Source of the DNA: Lytechinus variegatus
Lineage: Eukaryota > Echinodermata > Echinoidea > Temnopleuroida > Toxopneustidae
Direction: 5' to 3'
DNA length: 64,000 bases
NCBI RefSeq assembly: GCF_018143015.1
Contig: NC_054742.1
Location: forward strand, 54,135,195-54,199,194
The notes below the pieces were generated by a model. It saw only the letters and a program-made list of their open reading frames with translations, made no database searches and was not told the DNA's origin. Below, one piece after another: positions 12,601-23,229 of the stretch (position 1 is its first letter; every line of letters begins with the position of its first letter). Both the position numbers and the translations under genes were made by a program.

Positions 12601-15600
12601 AACACAACATATGGATCAAACAATGATATCTAATTACTTAATCCTGAAACAAACAAAATAGTTACTTGATAGAATGCTATTTCTTCCAGGTCAAACAAAG
12701 GTTGGGACAGGACTTCAATGTTGTACTTAGAGAGTATATACTCTAATGTATGAACATTCAGCCCCCTTTAAGAGCAATAAAAAAAAAATAATACCCCTAC
12801 CCCCCCCCCCGAAAGAAGAGAAAATAATCCAAACTATCATATTTATAGTGATGAATTAAATTTCTGTAAAAAAGTGGCAATATAATAAGGTAATGACCTG
12901 CGGCCATTTTCTTCAGCTGGAACTAATTTTTAGAGTCATTTTAATACCGGATATATTCATTCACAAATGGTGTAATTGGAAATAGTTAACACATCACACC
13001 TCTCTTTATTTTTCTTGATTGATGTTCCTAACCCTCAGAATAATTGTTCTTGCTCTAATACCAAGAAAAACTGGTCAGTGTGAATGTGGGAGGTGGTTAA
13101 AATCTCATAAATTATTCTGGTCAGTTTGATACAGTAACTGATGCTTTATCATATTAAATCTGTTGTAATTGTTTTATATCTTATGTAAATAATATAAAGT
13201 TTAAAAGTTTGAATGTCAAATTCACTTAAAATGAAAGATTAATCATTTAAAGTTAACACATAAATGTTGCATGAAATATGTAATCTAAAAATTTTAGGTA
13301 ATATTCTTAAGTGTACCTTTTGTTCCTTTAAAATGTTTATATTAATCTCAATATTTACCTCTTCTGCTTCTGAGGGAAGGAGTCACTCGAACTTTGTCAT
13401 CACTGGCCAAAGCACCTGTTCAAAAAAATGGAAACAAATGCAATTTATTTATTTGCAAAAGCTACACTACATGATATGAATTCATCAAGAATGAAAAGGC
13501 TAAAGGATTTCAAATGCATCTAGCTAAATGGTGAAATGGTGAATAAAAATTGTGTAACATCTGTTATATGACTGTGTTGCTTGTTGTGGCTGTAGTTTTT
13601 GTAGAGATTTATTTCTTAAATCCAGTAGGGATTAAGTATAATTGAATGTCAAATACTGAACCTTGAAAAACAACAAATTATCAATTTCGAGTAAAATCTC
13701 AATGATTAAGAGTATTATGCATGAAAGACATGTTGCATATTCTACTAAAACTTGAGCTACAGCCTCATATGCAGTTTACACGATACACAGTACACAAACT
13801 TTTTGCAATTTATCAATGTAAAGTTTTCCATGCATTGTTGCCACAATGACTGATCAATTTACATTGTGATTGAGGATATTGGGAGAGAAAGACTATTATT
13901 TTTACTTTTTAACAGGTATCTTGGACAATTTATTTATGAATTATTATAATAACTGAACAAGCACATCAAACAAAATGGAAACTAGCAAGCTACTAGTCAT
14001 CAATATTACTAAAGGAGCTTGAGCATATTCTATGTGAAGGCTGTTAAGTCTCCTACATTAGCTAATATGCCTAGTAATCCTTAGATTGGCACAAATCCTA
14101 TCTAGGATATCGAGGAGAAAGAAAAGTGATGCAGGGGCGGTATTCTGAAAACGTTCTTATATACGTCACGTTCTCATATTGGTATTCTGAAAACATTCTT
14201 TTCTTTTTCTTATTATTTTGTTCTTATCTTTTTCTTTTCTTGCTTTCCATCCTCAGTGTGCTACATAACTTTTTAGAAGCACTTGCCCTGTCGGGCAAGT
14301 AAATTTTTAAATATTTGGAATGTACTTGCCCGAAAAAATCCTTGAAAAAAAAGTTTTATCTCTCCAAAGAGAGTATTGCGGCTTTATAAGCCATTGACCT
14401 CTTTTCTCTTTTGAAATGAACTGATGTATCCTGTTATTGCATTTCTTTTTCCAAAGTTATTTTATCTTGCCTGCCATGACCAAATTTAGGGTTGATAAAC
14501 CATATCGACCCTAATTTTGGTCATTCTACTCTGAGAATTTTGCTTGCCCAATTCAGGCAAGTAGTTTTGGTCTTTACTTCAAAACACTTGCCCAACGCAA
14601 ACTTTTACTTGCCCCGGGTAGTCGGGCAAGTGCTTATATAGCACCCTACATCCTATGCTGAGTGCGTAAATTATAACTCGTGCATATAAAACGAAAGGGC
14701 GCCAAAAAAATAAGAACTACAGATAAGTGTTATTCTGAAAACGTTATCTTTTATCTTTCTAATTTTTTTACGTTATTTATGATATTTAAAGGTCAAGTCC
14801 ACCTCAGAAAAATGTTGGTTTAAATCAATACAGAAAAATCAGACAAGCACAATGCTGAAAATTTCATCAAAATCGGATGTAAAATAAGAAAGTTATGACA
14901 TTTCAAAGTTTTGCTTATTTTTCAAAAAATAGTTATATGAACAAGCCAGTTACATCCAAATGAGAGAGTCGATGATGTCACTCACTCACTATTTCTTTTG
15001 TTTTTTATTGTTTGAATTATACAATATTTCAATTTTTACGAATTTGATGATTAGGACCTCTTTGCCTGAAGCACGAAATGTTAAAATAATGGAATTCCAC
15101 GTGCTCAGGGAGGAATGAAACTTCATTTCACATGACAATGACGAGAAAATCAAAATATTTCATATTTCAAACAGTAAAAAACAAAAGAAATAGTGAGTGA
15201 GTGACATCATCGACTCTCATTTTGATGTAACTGGCTTGTTCATACAACTTTTTTGTGAAATGAAGCGAAACTTTAAAATGTCATAACTTTCTTATTTTAC
15301 ATCCGATTTTGATGAAATTTTCAGTGTTTTGCTTGTTGAATGTTTCTCTTTTTATTCAAATCAAGTTTTTGTTGGGGTGGACTTGTCCTTTAAGATAGCT
15401 AGAGGGTTATCACATCTCACAATGTCTGCCTTCTTTCTTGCTCAAAATCAATGGCCACTGGTAAAAACAAGTATTCTTTCCACCCTTTCTTTCATTTATC
15501 TTTTATTTTGCCCGTCTCTTCTTTCTATCCCTTTTTTTTAAAATTCGCTTTATATTTTTCTTCCCTCCTATCTTTCTGTCTTTCTTCCCTTTTTTCATTC

Positions 15601-17360
15601 TTCATTTAAATCATATATTTTTTAAAAAATCTTTTAATTTCTTCTATTTATTTTGCTTTGTTTAATTCTTCATCTTTTTCCTTTTTTATCTTCCCTTTTC
15701 GTTCCCCCACCTCTTTTTTCTTTAGTAAGTCTTTTCCCCCCCTTTTCTCTTTCTTTCTTTTTTCCCCTTTTCTTTCTTCCTTCACTTTATTTTTTGGAAT
15801 CTTTTTATTTCATTATTTTTCATTCATTCTTTAATTCGTCTTTATATTTTTTCATTCATTCATTTTATTTTTTCCTTTTTTTCTTTCTTTCTTCTTTCCC
15901 TTAATTCTTAATTTCCTTTTTCCCTTTTTTTCTTTTGTTTATCATCTTTCTTATTTTTTTATTTCTTTTTTTTTGCTCATTCGTTTGTTCTTTCTTTCAT
16001 ATCTTTTATTTCTGCTTTCAGACACTTTTTTTGTTTTATTTACTTTTGTTCTTCTGTTTTTTTTTTTTCGCTCATTCTTTTTTTGTTCATTATTTAGTTA
16101 CTCTTTCTATACTTTCTTTCTTCTATTTAAAAAATATTTTTCTTTATTCTTTAGATCATTTTCTTTTTTGTTTTATATTTTGCTTTTTTTCATTCATTCT
16201 TCATTTTTCCAGCCTGTATGTTTTCCCTTTTTGTTCCTTTTCTTTCTTTCTTTCTTTCTTTTCCTTTTATCTTTCCTTAGTCTTTATTTTTTTGTTTTGC
16301 CAGTGAAAATGTGACAAAAAGACAGAAATTTTTGTACAGTGTCCAGATTCTAGAATCTAGGTTTTGTTTCTTTCTAAATTCTACTTCTACTTCTAGTATG
16401 GTACCGGTAACGGTACTTGTTCTACTCTACTCTAGACAGCTGGCAGCCGTCTGTTTCGAGGAGTTTTTTAACATTTTATTTTTTTATTTCTCCTCGTACA
16501 CAGACGGCTCGCTATCGTGCAGCCACCATTAGGGGACTTGCAATGCAAAATCCCCCCATCGGGGCTCTTCAATTTTTGTCTTTAATGAATAAAAATTTTG
16601 AAAATTAACGCGACCAAAATGCAAATTTATATTCCCTCTTGGCATTAATTGCCCCAAAAAGGAGAAAAATGAAGTTAAAAGGAACAAAAACAGTGACTTA
16701 CCTCGGCTGTCGCGCAAATTCACTTCCCCGTTATCCGATCTTAAGTACATAAACATATGGCCATTGAGTCCCCTGTACAGATCGCGCTAGAACTTCGGTC
16801 TCTGTATTTGGTGAGTGAAGCCAACGGAGTTCAGCTGAACAACCAACAAAACAGAGACCGAAGCTTTTGGTCTAACTCTACTCTAGCTAGGTCTACTCTA
16901 GATCTATTTGAAAAACAAACGTCATAGCGACAGAATGATTATAAACAGGTACAAAATGACATGCCACATATACATCGGGTCATTTACTGTTTAGATACAC
17001 AATTTATTTCCTGAGAGTGAGAGCCAGCGGTAGCTGTAGCAGTATCACAGACACAGCTGCCAATTTCCAGCTGCCGATTTCATTAACGAACGCTCATCGT
17101 CCAAGCCGCGGGAGAAACCCGGCCGGGTGACTTATCCATTCCCGCACCTCATGAAAGAAATTGAACGAATCTAGCACAAACGATGTCTACTTACTTCCTC
17201 CGTACTGCCAAAATGGAACCGTTTCATCCTTCTGGATTAGATGTGGACCTTTGAAACTGTATTTGTACTCAAATTTTTTGAAAGGAGGTTGTGCAGAACT
17301 GTAGAGAACTGCCAGAAAAAGCAATAACAAGGTTATCGAAATATTGGTGTACCCCGCCAT
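3642..17360 (-). CDS. LMAN1: LMAN1 / ERGIC-53 mannose-binding cargo lectin, 13 coding exons, complete
   Basis: This type I membrane lectin carries N-glycosylated cargo from ER to ERGIC, in vertebrates with MCFD2. The coding exons on the minus strand are 17360-17195, 13415-13359, 11138-11041, 10290-10021, 9596-9473, 8906-8851, 8451-8357, 7967-7910, 7425-7355, 6576-6370, 5887-5722, 4397-4282 and 3678-3642. Every junction is GT-AG and every phase matches, giving 1521 nt (506 residues plus stop; human LMAN1 has 510). The order is signal peptide (about 1-23), L-type lectin domain (about 29-255), acidic coiled-coil stalk, a Gly-rich linker, a luminal Cys pair (C462, C471), a membrane span (about 473-492) and a C-terminal KKFY. 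I chose the MAGY start because it places a typical signal peptide at the N-terminus and matches the MAG start of human LMAN1. An in-frame ATG 12 codons upstream (17396) is possible. Identity is very secure. Exon edges were set by eye. Confidence 0.95.
4282..4397 (-). CDS. LMAN1: LMAN1 exon 12: luminal cysteine pair and transmembrane anchor
   Basis: The exon encodes a short luminal segment with two cysteines (ICPP and PSCL), then about 20 hydrophobic residues rich in Phe, Val and Ile. In human ERGIC-53 the equivalent cysteines link the oligomer through disulfides just outside the membrane. The exon ends in phase 2 inside an Arg codon that the last exon completes. Confidence 0.93.
4513..5150. 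mobile_element. About 640-bp inverted-repeat element ending TCCTATCTAGGC / GCCTAGATAGGGA
   Basis: The left end reads TCCTATCTAGGCCGGGG and the right end CCCCAGCCTAGATAGGGA, an imperfect inverted pair of about 17 bp. The interior is AT-rich with no coding potential. It sits in the LMAN1 intron between exons 12 and 11. A non-autonomous DNA transposon is the simplest reading. Confidence 0.65.
8154..8174. repeat. Poly(A) run in an LMAN1 intron
   Basis: This is an uninterrupted adenine run of about 21 bases. It may be the tail of an old retroposed sequence or a simple slippage product. Nothing recognisable precedes it. Confidence 0.6.
8357..8451 (-). CDS. LMAN1: LMAN1 exon 7: start of the coiled-coil stalk
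   Basis: The exon encodes IDKDGFITDEEAKKF followed by a charged helix rich in Gln, Glu and Lys. The position corresponds to the start of the human stalk after the lectin domain. The DKDG-F-I-T-D-E-E stretch resembles an EF-hand loop but does not have the canonical 12-residue spacing. Phases fit the neighbouring exons (0 in, 2 out). Confidence 0.9.
9250..9330. repeat. Imperfect hairpin of about 80 bp
   Basis: GTGAAAGATGAAATGATC is followed about 40 bp later by GATCCCTTCATCTTTCAC in inverted orientation. It is intronic, and either a short MITE or a local palindrome. Confidence 0.45.
10021..10290 (-). CDS. LMAN1: LMAN1 exon 4: core of the L-type lectin domain
   Basis: This is a 90-codon exon, phase 0 at both ends. 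It holds the sugar- and calcium-binding landmarks of the family: AIWYT, then FFDSFDND (the Asp and Asn calcium ligands), then YDHHNDG (the catalytic-site-like His and Asp pair), and CMRDFRNKPFPVRAK, whose Cys forms the conserved lectin-fold disulfide with a Cys in the next exon (ELCLRAEN). All key residues are retained, so an active mannose lectin is expected. Confidence 0.94.
10560..10713. mobile_element. 154-bp MITE with ends GGGGCCGTTGCATAAAAC
   Basis: The left end GGGCCGTTGCATAAAACTTT and the right end AAAGTTTTATGCAACGGGCCC are inverted copies. The inner arms also pair (ttacctgagaaaactc against gagttttctcggtaaaa), so most of the element can fold into one hairpin. It lies in the LMAN1 intron between exons 4 and 3. 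Confidence 0.75.
10785..10858. repeat. Tandem AATAAATATGTAAT-type minisatellite
   Basis: The units 'aataataaatatgt' and 'aataataaatgt' alternate about five times. It is a simple AT-rich tandem repeat in an LMAN1 intron. Confidence 0.65.
12226..12259. repeat. (GT)n followed by a long G run
   Basis: A short TG dinucleotide array runs directly into about 17 guanines on the plus strand. It is intronic. Such homopolymers recur through the window, for example at 4526, 12801, 17724, 29022, 62351 and 62821. Confidence 0.75.
14258..14644. mobile_element. Inverted-repeat element rich in CTTGCCC/GGGCAAG, about 390 bp
   Basis: The left end is GTGCTACATAACTTTTTAGAAGC followed by ACTTGCCCTGTCGGGCAAGT. 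The right end is GTCGGGCAAGTGCTTATATAGCAC. Several internal copies of ACTTGCCC and its inverse occur, so nested hairpins are possible. There is no coding potential. Confidence 0.6.
14787..15393. mobile_element. About 607-bp long-hairpin MITE ending TTAAAGGNCAAGTCCACC
   Basis: The left arm starts TTAAAGGTCAAGTCCACC and the right arm ends GGTGGACTTGTCCTTTAA. The two arms, each about 230 bp, are imperfect inverted copies through most of their length; one shared stretch is CATCCGATTTTGATGAAATT. The TTAA at both ends could be a piggyBac-like target duplication, but this is unproven. It lies in LMAN1 intron 1. Confidence 0.8.
15465..16310. repeat. 840-bp pyrimidine tract (T and C on the plus strand)
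   Basis: Nearly every base on the plus strand is T or C, with scattered purines. Fragments include TTTCTTTCTTTC, CCTTTT and CATTCATTC. Long open frames here encode only Phe, Leu, Ser and similar residues and are composition artefacts. The LMAN1 transcript would carry the purine-rich complement inside its first intron. Confidence 0.85.
16430..16880. repeat. Copy A of a roughly 430-bp repeat, inverted relative to copy B at 28130-28560
   Basis: Shared landmarks, in inverted order relative to copy B, are CAGACGGC...CGAGGAGTTTTTTAAC, CTCCTCGTAC, CACAGACGGCTCG, GGGGATTTT around CCCCATCGGGGCTC, the CTGTCGCGCAA block, and GCTGAACAACC with ACAGAGACCGAAG. It lies in LMAN1 intron 1. It is not a recognised family. 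Confidence 0.75.
17195..17360 (-). CDS. LMAN1: LMAN1 coding exon 1: signal peptide and start of lectin domain
   Basis: The exon encodes a hydrophobic leader with a run of leucines, a likely cleavage after SSAQ, then FEYKYSFKGPHL, the hallmark opening strand of ERGIC-53 lectins. It ends in phase 1 at the consensus donor GTAAGT. The next exon completes the split codon and continues with a segment aligned to human residues after the VPFW motif. Confidence 0.93.
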
Positions 17361-17396
17361 ATTGTACAGATACCATATGAATGAAACCTTATGCAA

Positions 17397-19268
17397 ATAT
17401 AGACCTCATTTGCATACATGGAAATTAAACGTAAAATTTACATTGTGTAGAGAACAACATAGAAATTCGTTTTGTGTTTTCATCAACTTTTGGCTATATT
17501 TTATTTCATTCATATCTAATACATGTGTAATACTGGAAATATTTCACAAAGGAGAGCTTTATCTGAAAGCATATAATGTGCGTATTGACAACTTGGCTTT
17601 ATTTGATTGGCTGTTGAAGACTGTCAGAGTAAAGGTCTATGAATATTTAATTTTCAATGCTGACACGTGTATGCCCCACCCCCTTTTTGTAAATTTTGGT
17701 CGACAAGACCTCACAAAAGAGACGGGGGGGGGGGGGTAAAAACAGGGATACTGAAATGAACAAAAGTAGGATACATCACGAGAGAGGGATACATTCATGA
17801 GCTATAAAAGAGCCCAGTTATAGAGTTAGGGAGAAGAGTAAAGAAAGGCAGAGGGATGAGAAACCGGGATGAGAAAATTCAGTCTCCCAGTTCTTATGGT
17901 AACTTCCACTAAGAAGCCAATCAAAATTTCCATAGTAGTTACAATAAGCACAAAGTTACTATAATTCTAAAATTCTTTGTAAAAATTGCACAGACCAGTT
18001 GTTTGTGGAATACAGCAGAATAATTAAAATGACATTGTAAAGGGGAACCTAGCTAACCTAATTAGAAAGTTGTTTTAAAAGGAGTTTTAACAAGAGAAAG
18101 GTAAAAAGGTGAAGGCTTAAAAAACACTCAGAAATTAAATCAGTAATGTAAAATTATTGTCACCTATATTGATCTTAATTGACCACATAGGTGATTTTGA
18201 TGTAGGGTAAGGACAAGGTTGATAAGCACAAGTCCTCAAGTTTTTTTTTTCCAAAATACTCTATATAACGTTTCTGAATTTTAAATGTAACAGGGGCTAA
18301 ATTAAACTGCGCATTGTTTGGCATTTCAAACCCAAAATTGAAACGAGTTGACAATTTTGCTAAAATTTTTATTTACAGTGCATCCCAGAAATGATGAAAC
18401 TGCATATGGGTTTCTCATTTATTAATCCTGGCATGTTGTGATAGAAAAATTACGTGTTTACAACATTGTTTAAATGATTTTGCATTAACAAATTCACAAG
18501 TATTTTATCACTATTAATACATTCAAATTTGAATATGAAGTCATATTTGGTAATCAGAAACTGGTTAAGGTTTTTGGGCAACCACCGTTTTCTCTGGTCT
18601 TTCAGTTCTGGTCTCATTCTTTCTCTTATCCCAATTTCTTTTTCCCACTCTCCTTACTTCCGGTCTCTTTGATCTACTTTGTCTCTACCACTCTCTTTCT
18701 TTGTATATCTCTCTACCTTCATCACTACCTATCTTCTCCAACCTGGTTTGCTGAGCTTTTTTTATTTCATTATATCTAGTCATCTTCTAAATTACAAGAA
18801 TCATTTCATTGTTTCTAGTCATCTTCTAAATTACAAGAATCATTTTATATTTTAACGATAAAAAAAAGAAATTTGTATCTTCAAATGTCCATGAATGCTT
18901 TAACAGCCCAAACCTTCATAATCAATAAACTAGTTACAGAAATATGGACACTAACACATCAGCAACATCGAACGCCTTGGTTGAATTAAGTGGATGTATA
19001 AAAATCTCATTTATTCACAAAATTTATTTCAATTCAACAAAATTGAATATCTGACATTTTCAATACCCTCAAATATATATACATCTTTCATTTCATAAGC
19101 CAATATGTAACTCACTGTGGTCATACACTCTATTTTCTTATCAGCATTTAATGCATACATTTTAGGTTTGGCATGATATAAGACATTTGCACTGCTCGCG
19201 TTGAGATCTTACTTGTTCAAAATGTGTGGGTCCCGATTTCACATAGTATTGAATGTGGTCTAAGACAA
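17397..19268. other. Region upstream of LMAN1 exon 1, no gene recognised
   Basis: This holds the presumed LMAN1 promoter and AT-rich intergenic DNA. Features are a G run at about 17724, a pyrimidine-rich patch at 18590-18740, and a short direct duplication at 18774-18846. A plus-strand open frame at 17344-17739 is antisense to exon 1 and looks like chance. I could not identify a TATA box or start site with confidence. Confidence 0.5.
18774..18846 (+). repeat. Two tandem copies of a roughly 37-bp unit
   Basis: The string TCTAGTCATCTTCTAAATTA continuing CAAGAATCATTT occurs twice in direct order, separated by only a few bases. This looks like a recent local duplication. Confidence 0.8.
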
Positions 19269-19928
19269 TGGGTGATTTCAAGTACGGTGTTCGGTGTTGG
19301 TGTTGAGAGCGTAAAAAGTCTGCTGAACCGAGCTCCAACACCGAGCTGGGTTCAGAGGAACGATACCGGTTGCGTTTATCGATAGCACATGACGTCACGC
19401 CTCTGCGCTGCTAAATCATCTCAACTTCACGTGAGAAGTCTCGACGACGAAAATGAAATCGGAGAGAAATGCATCAAATTCTCATCGTACAGAATACCAA
19501 TGCTTTAATTAATTCAAGAATTCGAAAGAGTGAACATTATTCTTCATCAAAATATATAAAGCTCAATTAATTTGAACTCATCTTAACTGTAAAAGCTCAT
19601 TTTACGGGGATGTTTCATCGTGTTCGCCGCCTGTTCACGAGCTTTAGATTGCCAACACCAACACCAACACCGAACTTGAAATCATGATTTTCCCAATCCC
19701 TGGGGGTTGGTGTTGGTGAATGGGGAAATTGCACGTAGATCGTCAACACCAGCCGCAATGCTGGGTTTAGCAGACGACATTCAACACCATTCTTCAACAC
19801 GAACTGCCGGAAATACGTCATATTTTTCGAGGTCAATCCCAACACCAGCCTGATTTCAAGTACGTTGTTGTGGCTGGTGTTGTCACAACACCAACACCAG
19901 ATTTCAACACCGTACTTGAAATCACCCA
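19269..19928. mobile_element. 660-bp element with perfect 23-bp terminal inverted repeats
   Basis: The ends are TGGGTGATTTCAAGTACGGT followed by GTT, and its exact reverse complement. Subterminal DNA is full of GGTGTTGG/CCAACACC motifs in both orientations. The interior has a CpG-bearing stretch but no transposase. It is a non-autonomous DNA transposon between pallidin and LMAN1. A related end fragment sits at about 28555-28620. Confidence 0.85.
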
Positions 19929-22900
19929 ATGGTTTATACAAATTGTGCTTCATATAGCATATATGTTAAGGAAAGGTCGAATAATGACTGCAAGCGTTTG
20001 CAACATAGTGCTAAATTCACCCTTGACTTGTTGGTATACTTTGAGTCCACTGTTTACAAAAAAATCAATTAACATACATAGTTGTCTCACTTATTCAAAA
20101 CTGTGAGTTTACATCCAGTGCCCTGTAACAAAAGTGTGCATTCACTACAGGAACTTTTCTCAATACACGTGTTGAAATTTTAAGTAATTAATGGTTGAAA
20201 TCTGCATAATAAACATGTGTTCAGACCACAGATTCAAAACCATCTTTGTGATATTGGGCCATGATGTTTCCAATTTCTCAGGGTGCTGAAGGGGAATCCT
20301 ACCATAAAAGGTAAATTTGTTTGAATTTCGACAATAATATGGCCAGAATAGTGAATTGGATATATCTTGAGAGAAAATACTAAAGTAAAAACAAATATTG
20401 GCCACTTTATGATAATCCACTTCCAATTTGCCTGGTTCTAAAATCCCTCATTTATTTTTTTATTTCACACACCTTCAAGAACAGTACAATTATAATATGT
20501 TCCCAAAATACAATCATTTAAAATAAGTTTCTATAGTATACACCTCTTCCACTGTATCTGCACAGAGAAACAATGAACCATCTCAAATAACAAAAACAAG
20601 ATTTCATGCAAGTGGTAAATTACAGGCATTGTCACATTGAAACTGTTGCATGATACATTATAGAGTTGCTAATTTGTAATCATTGATCACAGCCTCAACA
20701 AAATCATCATTTTTTTTTTCCTGTCAGAATTGGCTCAACTTTGTTATGTTCCTTTCATTTTTCCACTTTCATTAGAAAACCTTCCGTTCCAGTTACCATC
20801 CAAAGCTTGCACATCAAATCAAATCAAGTTTGATCCATTCACTATAATCAATTCACTGCATATTATAACAATACATTCCCACGTTGAGAAGTTATATGGA
20901 GAGGTGGAGTGAAAGAGAGGGCAAAGAAAATGTGCCATTTCCTTTTAAACTTTTAAACAAGCAAAGAAAAAAAAATAGATAAATGCTGTATGCAGCCGAA
21001 ATTTATGCCTGGGCTATGTCAAGTATACTGCCAAATCAGGATATCATATATATTGCACACTTAACTTCTAAAGATCTTACAAAGATTCATACGATAATTA
21101 GATCATTACTCTCATACGCATTAATGAAACAAGTTAAACAAGCACAGCAGTTATGGAAAAGAGGTCTAATTGTCATGGATTCTGTATCATGAGTCATAAC
21201 ATAAAAAAAATGCTCATCTTATCAAAATATAAATTTGCTGAAATTCTACAATGAGAAGCATCATGAAATCATAATCGGTATGATATATTTAGTTGATAAA
21301 GAGAGCAATCATCTTATAACCTGTCTTTAAAATTTCTAGTGCAATATTCAGATCAAACTTGCCAGAAATCATAAATATTTCTTGCAAGTGCAATATATAT
21401 ATGTGAGTATTATAGAATCTAATTGATGGCCCTTCCAGCTTTTAGTCAATAACAAATAATTATGTTTAAATAAAAGTGTTTCCCCATAACTCACATAATG
21501 AACATACACTTTGTAAATCTTAAAAGTAAGAAAATGGAAGACAAGTGGATTGATTTTTTTTCTCAAATACACAAAGGATGGAACATTCATCAATACCCAT
21601 TGATAGATGAATTGGTAATGTAAAATGAAAAAAAAGAGTAAATGATTCATTACTAAAACAACTGTTAAAATTATTTCAGAGTGCACAGAAAGTCTGCATA
21701 ATTGTTTAAGAAAATTTTGAGATCCCATTTTGAAGCTCGTATTCTCTTTTTTTATGGGTCGTGTCATGATATTTTTGACAATTTTACTCCAACAGAAAAG
21801 TCGCTCTCCTTGAATGTCAAATTTGAAAGAATTCACAATATTCCACTACCAACACTGAAGAGTATATAATATAAGACAGTTTATCACAGAACAGATTTGG
21901 TTTTTAGTATAAATGTTAGAGCTATATAGGTTAAATTAATAAGGTCTGGGTTATATAGTATGTAAATGCATCATGTCTTCAAATGAAGGACAAATTGTGA
22001 TGTTGTCACACTGAACATTAAACAACAGATAATGGTTTAAAGTATGGAATAAGAAAAGTAAAATGTGCTGTGCGAGTAGCCCCACCTGCATTACTGTTTA
22101 CATTTTTCCTCATATCTGTCTGCAGAACAAATGAACATTTCTTTACATTTCATGGAATTAACTACACAGGAGTGAAATGATAAATAAAAATAAAATCCTA
22201 TAGGTGGTGAAATTTTTTATTAAAAAAACTAATTTTTTAAGAGTGGGGCAATGATTTGTTGACAATTTCTTTGTTCACATAATTAGAAGTATTACAAGTA
22301 AAGTTAATTTTCATTCTTTTTATACTACCATATTAATCATTATTTGGACGCTGACCAGAGATGTAAAAACTATATAACGTCCAAATCGAATAAAATAATC
22401 TGAATTATCGTGAAATTTTCAGAATCAGAACAATTCTGATGAGCATCAACATGCTCTTTATATCTGCAGTACTGTTTACAAGATCGGTACTCTATAAACA
22501 CATCAAATATACTGTCTGGAATGCTTCAATCTAAGTGCACAGAACAATTGCATTTGATGCAACACATTCACCTTTCAATCAATGCCATGCAACAAAATGT
22601 TAGACAGATGAAAATGATCCAATAGTTGGATCAATAAGATTTTCTCTTTTTGAATTGTATCCAGAATAAGTTTTGTCAACATTCAATAAAATGGGCCAAC
22701 ATCTGATCAACAACCCTTATCTCTGAAGGTATGTTGAAATTCCACCACCCGTTTTCATTTTAGTTGACATCTGTCCCCAACTGGACATCATAAAAACTGA
22801 CCACACACTGGTATTAGAAGATGGTGCTGTCAATTATGAATCCATCATCTTCATCTATCAATATATGTACATTCGTTTCTACGAGTCTGGGACTCTGTCT

Positions 22901-23229
22901 TCTAAAATACTTAGCAATAGGCTCAAAGTCAATTTCTATTATGGAAAGCCAGCGGTGCCATCATCAAATATCGAGAAGGCAACTGCGCTGGACCTTTGTG
23001 AACAAAAACAAGTACGGTGATTGGTAATATTAATGAGACATGCACCAAATTTTCTCTGGGGAGCTCAATGATGAGACACATTTCTTAGATGAATAATAAT
23101 GGCACTGATGGCTGTCCATATTATTTTAGACACAAGAAGGGATCCAAATATGATTTCTACATACTAAATCATCTCTATGATGTTGCACAAAGTATTTGGT
23201 GTTGGTACATTCTAAGTCTCAATTCATGG
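19929..23229. other. DNA downstream of pallidin, likely its 3' UTR plus spacer
   Basis: No gene is recognised in this stretch. It is AT-rich and starts immediately 3' of the pallidin stop. Open frames such as those at 20983-21192 and 21369-21836 have no family resemblance and look like chance. The end of the pallidin transcript cannot be placed. Confidence 0.4.

Noticed and set aside
15653-16314. Three overlapping open frames of 83-123 codons
   Set aside because: They lie wholly in the pyrimidine tract and encode only Phe, Leu, Ser, Tyr and Cys-type residues, an effect of composition.
17344-17739. 131-codon plus-strand open frame over the LMAN1 promoter
   Set aside because: It is antisense to LMAN1 exon 1 and has no recognisable domain; its end runs into a G homopolymer.
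20983-21192. 69-codon plus-strand frame between pallidin and the 660-bp element
   Set aside because: It resembles no family, has no splice signals at sensible places, and lies in probable 3' UTR.
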